Part shown: in pieces, positions 56,114 through 64,000 of the stretch | How positions within the stretch are numbered: position 1 is the stretch's first letter | Layout: each line of letters opens with the position of its first letter | Translations under genes and position numbers: made by a program | NCBI GenBank assembly: GCA_039720395.1 | Contig: CM077829.1 | Span: 25,567,842-25,631,841 of the forward strand | Direction: 5' to 3' | Origin: Liquidambar formosana | Taxonomy: Eukaryota; Streptophyta; Magnoliopsida; Saxifragales; Altingiaceae | Length of the DNA: 64,000 nucleotides | The notes under the pieces: generated by a model | The model's input: the letters and a program-made list of their open reading frames with translations, nothing else | Database searches by the model: none | What the model was told of the DNA's origin: nothing

Positions 56114-57226
56114 TGTTGGCCCTAAGGCTTATATCTAAGGGTATCTTTGGGATTTTGATGATAACAAGGAATTGATGTGAATACTAATGATTTACATGTC
56201 AAGATTATGATCAAAGCTAGGTACCTTAAAATCAAATTATTTCAAGCATAAGCTTAAGGATCAAATGACTCAAGCATATGGACTCAATGAAGTACAAATG
56301 CATAACCATGCCATGGAACTCAAAGCAAAGGCTCAAGAACTCAAAACTCATGTTCAAAACATCAAGGACAATCAAACCTGATTCAATGAGAGCATAAAAA
56401 GCAAGCAAAAGACCTACAAGCACTCCAAGCCAAGCAAACATCTTCAATGAAGTTTTATTTAGGCTATAAGTGAGATTTTAGGTCCCCAGATGTACGTAAT
56501 TGCTCATGACTTTGCTCTATTGACCTAGATGGATCTTAAGACCCTTGACTGAACTGAATTAATCATTTACAAGAGGCCTAAGTTGATAAAAATTGAACCA
56601 AAGGTTGAAAACTCATGAAAATAGGCTAAACTCATGAAAATTGCCACTAGACGGCTCTTTCCCGGCATTTAATGCTTCTAATGGCCATATTAGGCCAAAT
56701 GGGTATATATACAAGCACTCAAACTCATTTATGAGTATCAATACAAGTGCAATCAATTTCCACCTTGTTTAAAGAGCTTACCAGCCCAAATTCTCAAATA
56801 GCATTCAATTGAGCAATTATTAGAAGAGTGTTGAGCATTCAAGCGTTGTATTTACTCTAAAGAGAAATTGTCTACAGCAGATTATCTTCTATTTCAAGAG
56901 TTGTAAGGGTTGTGTGAACCCTAGTGAGACAAGAGTGATTTGTCTTGGAAGAGAACTTCTCTTTATAAAAGGTTTGATCTCCATCCTTGAAGGAGATTGT
57001 GATAGTGGATTGTGGAACCTTTAAGCGGAGCTCTTGAGGCAAGGACGTAGGCCGGAAGGCCGAACCTCATTAAATCTTGTGTTTGCATTCTTTTACTCAT
57101 TCTCCTTATTGCTTATTATTGAAATTTCTCTTGTTTGCAATAATTTGAATTTTAGTTTAATATCATATTTTTATTTGACTATAAACCCTATTCACCCCCC
57201 TCTAGGGTTGTATACTTGGGATAACA
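56114..57226 (+). repeat. 5' LTR of the copia element
   Basis: This 1,113-bp segment starts TGTTGGCCCTAAGG and ends GGGATAACA, followed by the primer-binding site. It holds a TATA-like GGGTATATATACAAG at about 56701. The start is placed at the TG after GTATC and the end at the last CA before the primer-binding site. It cannot be checked against the 3' LTR here. Confidence 0.85.
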
Positions 57227-57228
57227 AT

Positions 57229-57240
57229 TGGTATCAGAGC
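57229..57240 (+). promoter_or_regulatory. Primer-binding site, initiator Met-tRNA
   Basis: TGGTATCAGAGC matches the 3' end of plant initiator methionine tRNA, the usual copia primer. It lies two bases after the LTR. Confidence 0.95.
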
Positions 57241-57301
57241 CTAACCTTTTGCATTTGACATATTTGTCTTGTGAGGAACAAAATAGCCAACTATAGTGGT
57301 A

Positions 57302-58986
57302 ATGGATTCACCGAGGGATAATTGTCCAATAGACCACTTCTTTTTAATGGAGATGCCTCTCTATATAATTTCTGGAAAATTAGAATGCAAATATTTATTT
57401 AATCCATTAGCTATGAGTTATGGAATATAATTTCTAAGGGTCCTCTAGTCCCTACTAAAGTAGTAGATGGTGTTTCACTTCCTAAAGTTTTACAAGAATA
57501 CACTAGTGTTAATCATAAATCTCTTGAACTTAACTTTAAAGCCATTAGCTTATTATATTGTGTTTTAACCAATGATGAATTTAGCAAAATCTCTAGATGT
57601 ACTAGTACCAAAGAGATATAGGATACTTTAGAGGTCACCTATGAAGAAACCTCTCAAGTAAAAGAAACAAAGATTAACATGCTTGTTTGTAAATATGAAT
57701 TGTTTAAAATGAAAAAGGATGAGTCTATTAGAGATATGTTTGCTCGTTTTAATGGTATTATAAATCTTTTGAATTCTCTTGGCAAAATTTATACTAACTC
57801 CAAATTGGTGAGAAAAATTCTTAAGAGCTTGCCTAAGGAATGGGATACATTCACCACGGCCGTGCTTCAATCAAAAGAACTTGGCTCACTGACTCTAAGT
57901 GACCTTGACGGAAATCTAGTCACTCAAGAATTTGTGTTCAAAGCACATGAAGTAAATGAAAGCAAGCCTTCCAAGAGCTTGGCCCTCAAAGCCTCACATG
58001 AAGAAGAAGAACTATCAAATGAAGAATGTGAAAATGAAGATGAAAATATGGTTTTCATATCTCATAAGGTCAAGAAGTCTTTCATTAGAAGAAATCAAGG
58101 AAGGGGATTTAACAAGGGACTCTTCTAAAAGATTTCCAAATAGTGGAAAAACCTCTAATAGAAAACCTCAAATGTGCTTTGAATGCAAAAAATCCGAACA
58201 CATCAAGATGCATTGTCCTCAACTCAACAATAACAACAACAAGATAAGCTATAACAACAATAACTTCAAAGACAATAGGAAGTTCAAGAAGAAATTTTTC
58301 ACTGTCACTTGGGATGATGAGGCAAATAGTAATGAGGATGATGAGGAGATTTATTGTGATCAAGAAGTTGCAAATTTTTGTTTCATGGCAAAAGAAGATG
58401 AGGTAATTGAACTTAACTCAATTGATTATCCTATAGAAGAACCTTCTACTTATGATGAATTGCAAGATGCTCTTAGAGACACCTTTCTTGAATTAAAAAA
58501 TTTTCTCACAAAAACAATGATTTGAAAAAGAATGTCACATCTCTCCAAGAAGAATTAGATGCTTTGAAAAATGAAAATTTAGAATTAAAAAATAAGATAA
58601 ACTCACCTCCTACCATCTCTCAATCTAGTCTTGAAAATGAAAACACTTTATTGAAAGAAAAGATTAAAGACTTGACTAATACCTTGATCAAGTTTACCAA
58701 TGGAAGGGATAACTTGGATAAGATATTAACTAGTCAAAGATGGTGCTTTGATAAGGTCGGAATTAGTTATCAAGAACATGTTAAACAAAAATCCTACATA
58801 AATTTATTTCCTAAGCCTAATGTCTCTAGCACACCTAAAGTCTCATGTACCTATTGTAATAAGGATGGACATAAATTCTACACTTGTAACATGAGAAGGA
58901 AGCCTAAAGGTTACCCCAAAAAGGTGTGGGTAGTTAAGGGAACTTCACCACCTATGGCTAACACATATGGACCCAAGAAAGCATAG
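57302..58986 (+). pseudogene. copia gag, broken
   Basis: The best-conserved part, about 57679-58128, is the capsid region of the UBN2-type gag domain, with IRDMFARFNGIINLL and KILKSLPKEWDTFTTAV. An in-frame TAG occurs at 57619. The zinc knuckle CFECKKSEHIKMHC (CX2CX4HX4C) at about 58174-58215 lies in another frame. A following coiled-coil-like region (58522-58986) ends near a second cysteine/histidine cluster, CTYCNKDGHKFYTC. At least two frame changes separate these parts, so no functional gag can be made. Confidence 0.9.
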
Positions 58987-59026
58987 GTACCAAAGAAAGT
59001 TACTTGAGGTTGTTGTGTAGGTATGC

Positions 59027-60404
59027 TTGAAATCTTCAAGCAATGAAAAATGGTTTCTTGATAGTGGATACTCAAAACACATGACGGGTGATAAATCAAA
59101 GTTTATCTCTTTGAAACCCAAGGATGGCGGCTTTGTGACATTTGGAGACAGTGTCAAGGGTAAGATAATTGGCATTAGCAAGGTTAGTAAGAATTTCTCT
59201 CTTTGTATTGAAAATGTTTTATTGGTTTATGGTTTAAAGCATAATTTCCTTAACATTAGTCAATTGTGTGATAAAGGTTATAAAGTTACTTTTAAATCAA
59301 ATAAATGCATAATTGAAGATAATAATAAAATCTTATTTGTTGCATATAGGATCGGTAACATCTCTACATTACAAAATGTACATTGCTTCTCCGCTTTAAA
59401 TGAAAATCATTGGTTATGGCATAAGAAACTTGGACATGCAAGTATGGATTTGATTTCAAAACTTCTAAAGCATGAATTTGTGAGAGGTTTACCAAAAGCA
59501 AAATTTATAAAAGATAGAGTTTGTAGTCCATGCCAGTTTGGAAAATAAGCCAAGTCTTCTTTTAAAACAAAAATTTACATTTCTACTACAAAATCTTTGC
59601 AACTTATACATATGGACTTATTTGGACTTATTGCTATTGCAAGTCTTGGAAGAAAGCACTATACATTTGTGATTGTTAATGACTACTCTAGATATACATA
59701 GGTGTTTTTCCTTACACATAAAAATGAGACTCATGTTACATTTGTAACATATTGTAGAAGGGTCCAAAATGAGAAAGACTATACCATTACATATGTTAGG
59801 AGTGATAGGGGGAGTGAATTCGTCAATAAGGATATTGAACAATATTGTGATAAGAATGGCTTGGTCATAATTTCTTCGCTCCTAGAACTCCCCAACAAAA
59901 TGGTGTAGTTGAAAAAAAGAATAGAACACTTGAAGAAATGTCTAGAACAATGTTTAATGAACACTCATTACCTCAATATTTTTGGGTCGAGACCATTAAT
60001 ACTTCATGCTATGTAATGAATAGAGTGCTTTTGAGATTCAAAATTGGTAAGACTCCTTATGAATTGTGGAATAATAAGAAACCTAACATAGGTTACTTAA
60101 AGTCTTTGGTTGTAAATGCTTTATATTGAATGATAGAGATAAACTTTCTAAATTTGATTCTAAATCCGATGAAGGAGTATTTCTTGGTTATTCTATGAAG
60201 AGTAAAGCATATAGAGTTTTTAACAAGAGAGCATTAACCGTTCAAAAATCAATGCATGTGGTATTTGATGAAACTAACCCTCTTGCCACAAAGAGATATA
60301 TGGATGATGATGATGATGTAGGTACAAACTTGCAAAAACAAGTTGAAGACTTGAATCTTAATGACAAGCAAAACCCAGAAGACAAAGGCAAAGAAAAAGA
60401 ATAA
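59027..60404 (+). pseudogene. copia protease and integrase, broken
   Basis: The aspartic protease motif is present as WFLDSGYSKHMTG. The integrase zinc-binding region follows (HWLWHKKLGHASMDLI and CSPCQFGK), then core-domain pieces VIVNDYSR and YVRSDRGSEF. Stops lie in frame at 59546 and 59699 and further frame changes follow. The region ends in the acidic linker after integrase (MDDDDDVGTNLQKQ). Confidence 0.88.
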
Positions 60405-62095
60405 AATATAAAGTCATTGAAGTCAAGAAACCGGAAGAAGTAGAAATGAAAAATGTTCCACTTCATCCGGATGCCACCAAAACTTGAAAATTTGTAAGAA
60501 ATCATCCTAAAAATCAAATATTTGGTGAACCCTCACGTGGGGTAAGAACTCGTTCTTCTATGAAGAACATTTGTGATCATCTTGCATTTTTATCTCAAAT
60601 TGAACCTAAAAATATTAATGAGGCCGAGAATAATGAATCATGGGTCCCTGCTATGCAAGAAGAACTCAATCAATTTGAAAGGAACAAGGTTTGGACCTTA
60701 GTTCCTAAATTACATGACCATAGTGTAATTGGAACTAAATAGGTGTTTAGAAACAAAAAAGATGAATCCGGAGTTGTTACTAGAAACAAGACTCGACTTG
60801 TAGTCTAAGGTTATAATCAACAAGAAGGCATAGATTATGATGAGACCTATGCTCTGGTAGCAAAACTTGAAGCCATAAGAATGTTATTTGCATATGTATG
60901 TCATAAAGATTTTAAATTGTTTCAAATGGATGTTAAAAGTGCTTTTTTAAATGGTTTCATAGAAGAGGAAGTTTATGTAAAACAAATTCCCGGTTTTGAA
61001 AGTTATGAATTTCCAAACTATGTGTTTAAATTATCAAAAGTTTTGTATGATTTGAAACAAGCACCTAGAGCATGGTATGAAAGACTTAGTAGATTTTTAC
61101 TTTAAAATGGTTTTAAAAGAGGAAAACTTGACACCTCACTTTTTATTAAAACCATTGACAATGATATGATTATAATTCAAATCTATGTTGATGATATCAT
61201 CTTTGGATCCAATAATGAGAATCTTTGCAAAGAGTTTTCTAAAATTATGCAGGAGGAATTTGAGATGAGCATGATAATAGAATTGACATTCTTTCTTGGA
61301 CTTCAAATTAAACAAAGGAAGGGACTTTCATTAATCAATCCAAATATGTCAAAAATCTACTCAAAAAGTATGGATTAGAAGATGGAAGAGAGTTATCTAC
61401 TCCTATGAGCACTTCTATCAAAATTGACAAAGATGAAAAAGGTAAAAGTGCTGATCAAAAGAAATATAGAGGTATGATTGGTAATTTGCTTTATTTAACC
61501 GCATGTAGACCCAATATTATGTTTACTGTTTACTTGTGTGTTAGATTTCAATCATGTCCTAAGGAATCTCACATGACAGCCGTTAAGCGTATTTTTAAAT
61601 ACTTAAGTGGCTCAATCAACCTTGGCTTATGGTTTCTTAAGTTTACATCTTTTGATATGCTTAGTTATTCCGATTCGGACTTTGCTGGTGGTAAAGATGA
61701 TCGCAAGAGCCCTAGTGAGACTTGCCATTTCCTAAGTTATTCTTTAGTATCTTGGTTTAGTAAGAAACAAACATCGGTTGCACTTTCAACAACTGAAGCC
61801 GAGTACATTACGGCCGGTAGTTGTTGTGCACAAGTGTTGTACATAAAACAGCAACTTGAGGACTATGGACTTCACTTTGATTACATTCCCATTAAATGTA
61901 ACAATACTAGTGCTATTAACTTGACCAAGAACCCCATACAACACTCACAAACTAAGCACATTGAGATAAGACATCATTTCATAAGAGACCATGTCTAAAA
62001 AGGCGATGTTGAAATCGATTTCATAGGTACCGACCATCAATTGGCCGATATCTTTACTAAACCTTTTTAAGAAGATCGTTTTAACTTCATTAAAT
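60405..62095 (+). pseudogene. copia reverse transcriptase and RNase H, broken
   Basis: Reverse transcriptase pieces are FQMDVKSAFLNGFIEEEVYV, LYDLKQAPRAWYERL and the catalytic IYVDDIIFGS. RNase H pieces include YSDSDFAGGKDDRKS and ALSTTEAEYI, then the usual end with LADIFTKPF. Stops at about 60740, 60808 and 61103 and a frame change near 61375 disrupt it. Most of RNase H (61405-61998) is still one open frame. Confidence 0.9.
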
Positions 62096-62611
62096 GAGAA
62101 CTTGGAATGTGTTTGATGAATGATGTGATACATTAATAATTCATATGCATATTACATGCTTAAAAGCCTATACATGATGAATCTTGTGCTATATGAACTT
62201 ATAATTGCATAAATTAAAGAATTGATATTCAAATGTATACATTTCATGTGTTTCAAGCTCAAATTTTGATGAAACATGAATCTATATTGTTAATTAATCA
62301 TAAAATGCATTGCATATAGGCTATTGGTGATTTTTTATCACTTATAGTCGACTACATGGCTGTGTGTAGTCGACTACACAACAGGCAGTTGGCTACTGTT
62401 TTTTTGTAGTCGACTGCACACTAAGGTGTAATCGACCATATGTGTTGGGTTTGTTCTTAAAACCCCCATTTTCCCTAATTTCTTCCTCATTTCTCACATC
62501 TCACTCTCTCTCCATAGTCGCCTACACCCCTATTCATCTCTCTCAACTCTCCACCAAACTCCAATTCCTTAAAATCTATAATTTTCCCTCCATTCTAATC
62601 CTTCCCAATCA

Positions 62612-63858
62612 TGATTAATTGCACCAAAAAGCTACTCAAGGCATCTATGGACGCATCTAGGGCTCAAACTTCCATACACAAGAATGCTCCGGGAAGTTCT
62701 CAAGCGTCTCCATCACCACCACCCTCAAATCCACAGGAAGAAACCTCTCACCAAAAAGAACGATGATCTAAAGCCAAGCACGAGAACGAGGGATTATGCA
62801 AAAACGTCACAACTCTCCAAAAGTACCAAAATTCCTTCAAAAACTGACGTGTTGAGTTCGGTAAGATTGTTTCTTTTGAATTTTTTGATGGCCAACGTAT
62901 CTACATTGCAAATCTTTTCTGGGCCATTGATTGGGATCACGTTCTCACCCTTAACAACACTTGCTATCCTAGACTTGCTAGGGTGTTCTATGCAAATTTT
63001 TTCTTTACCAATGATTTTGAAATTGGATCATGGGTTAAAGGGAAGCCCATTCATCTCAAAATCTCCACTATTACTACTATCTTTTAGTTACCTAAAACCG
63101 ACACAATTCAAAGCTTCAACACCCACTCATGGACCATTAGACAAGACTTCAACATAGTTGAGGCTCTCAAACTCCTTTGCAATGATAACACCATCCAACA
63201 CCGTTTTGTTCCAACTGTTAACCAACTCACCGTTATTTCCTGAATCATCCATCATTTCATTACCTATAATCTTATGCCTCGTTCGGGTAGTTGCTCCCAT
63301 GTTGGTTACATGTATGTTTTCCTCATTTGGTGTGTCTTGACCGGGGTAAAACTTTATTTGGCCCATATTATTCTCCATCACACTCATGATTGTGCCAAAA
63401 AGAAAACCGATGTCCTTCCTTATGGCAATGCCCTCACTAGCATCTTTGAAACCTTTGGTGTCAATCTTAGCAATGAATCCGAGGTTTATAATGCCAAGAA
63501 TACCGACTTTTATGATGAGGCTACCTTGAAGTGGATGAAATTTATCACAGATGCCAATGCAAACTGGATTCGTGATCCACACCAAGCGTAGCACCCACCT
63601 CCTGAGGAAGAGCATGATGATGATGATTCTATGGATGAGGAGCATGCTGTTGACCAGCTGCAGCAGCCTTCACATGAGCCTGAGGACTCTCCCACCCTTC
63701 AAACAATGCTTGATGCAATTGGGGGTCTCCGCGTAGCTATGTCTCAGGGATTTGATGAGGTTGGGAAACGCATCACTGCTCTTGAGCGTCGACAGGAGCA
63801 TGTTGAGGGTATCCTACAGCGCTATACCCTATCCTTCCCTCCACCAATGGATGATTAG
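62612..63858 (+). pseudogene. Sirevirus envelope-like ORF, broken
   Basis: After RNase H there is an extra coding region of about 1.2 kb, as in SIRE/Maximus elements. The N-terminal piece is serine/proline-rich (GSSQASPSPPPSNPQEE). The middle resembles the putative plant transposon protein domain, with VLPYGNALTSIFETFGVNL as the clearest phrase. The C-terminus is acidic and then coiled-coil-like (SQGFDEVGKRITALERRQEH), ending at 63858. Stops and frame changes split it at least three times. The role of this ORF in sireviruses is unproven. Confidence 0.72.
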
Positions 63859-63886
63859 TTTTCCCCTTTGCTTTTTGACTGTTGAC

Positions 63887-63899
63887 AAAAGGGGGAGAA
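63887..63899 (+). promoter_or_regulatory. Polypurine tract of the copia element
   Basis: AAAAGGGGGAGAA is the plus-strand primer site for retrotransposon DNA synthesis. It directly follows the envelope-like ORF, as in sireviruses. These elements often repeat the tract before the 3' LTR, so this may not be the last one. Confidence 0.8.
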
Positions 63900-64000
63900 G
63901 TTTTGTGATGTTTTGAACCATGATAGATGATAGTTTGAGCTACATTTGATGTCTCTAGCTTTATTTTTGGTTATTATAACTTTAATATTTGATATTTGAC

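Larger units (their letters stand above)
56114..64000 (+). mobile_element. Ty1/copia retrotransposon, SIRE/Maximus-like, degenerate, cut by window end
   Basis: The order is 5' LTR, iMet primer-binding site, gag, protease, integrase, reverse transcriptase, RNase H, an extra envelope-like ORF and a polypurine tract. Integrase before reverse transcriptase defines copia. The extra ORF after RNase H points to the SIRE/Maximus (sirevirus) lineage. All coding parts carry stops or frameshifts, so the copy is dead. The 3' LTR is not in the window and should start within a few hundred bases after 64000. Confidence 0.9.

Noticed and set aside
63127..63645. Minus-strand 172-residue open frame
   Set aside because: It is antisense to the envelope-like ORF of the copia element.

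Overview
This is a 64 kb piece of plant nuclear DNA, most likely from a eudicot. It is AT-rich and gene-poor. Its genes have GT-AG introns and are split across many kilobases, and transposable elements of every major plant class fill the gaps and the introns. The species cannot be named from the sequence.

Genes. Three protein-coding genes and one tRNA are supported. (1) A plus-strand plant reticulon (RTNLB) gene lies at 9991-14338 with five coding exons. It has one apparent extra base in exon 1. (2) A minus-strand AAA-ATPase gene lies at 20467-35064. I could join 16 coding exons in phase to a complete 839-residue protein of the plant DAA1 / At1g64110 type, and its introns hold several transposons including a 2.5 kb solo LTR. 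(3) The last two coding exons of a minus-strand CPBP (CAAX/ABI-type) membrane protease lie at 53972-55326. Its 5' exons were not found, and a Ty1/copia element of more than 7.9 kb starts upstream of them. (4) An intronless tRNA-Leu(CAA) lies at 52625-52708. A broken bHLH gene (bHLH104/bHLH34 type) at about 46323-47333 sits inside a large inverted-repeat element.

Layout. 1-9990: no gene; Tourist-like MITEs, a family of TTACACC-type MITEs, and two hAT elements with 8-bp target duplications. 9991-14338: reticulon gene; one intron carries a hAT-like element with a SINE inside it. 14339-20466: a short SINE, a MITE, and an L1-type LINE relic split by a small hAT element. 20467-35064: AAA-ATPase gene. 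36300-41200: a cluster of Helitrons, one holding a hAT element, plus tandem repeats. 41408-49599: a Mutator/Pack-MULE-like element with long interrupted terminal inverted repeats, repeated palindromes next to the ends, leader-like tandem repeats and the bHLH remnant. 49600-53971: a LINE tail and the tRNA. 53972-55326: protease exons. 56114-64000: the 5' LTR and degenerate body of a SIRE/Maximus-like copia element with an extra envelope-like ORF. Its 3' LTR must lie just past the window.

The genes are unrelated housekeeping functions (ER membrane shaping, AAA remodelling, membrane proteolysis) and form no operon or pathway. I found no CRISPR array, defence island or other clear new system. The least ordinary structure is the 8.2 kb element at 41408-49599. 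Boundaries marked by target-site duplications were read base by base. Other repeat boundaries are approximate.
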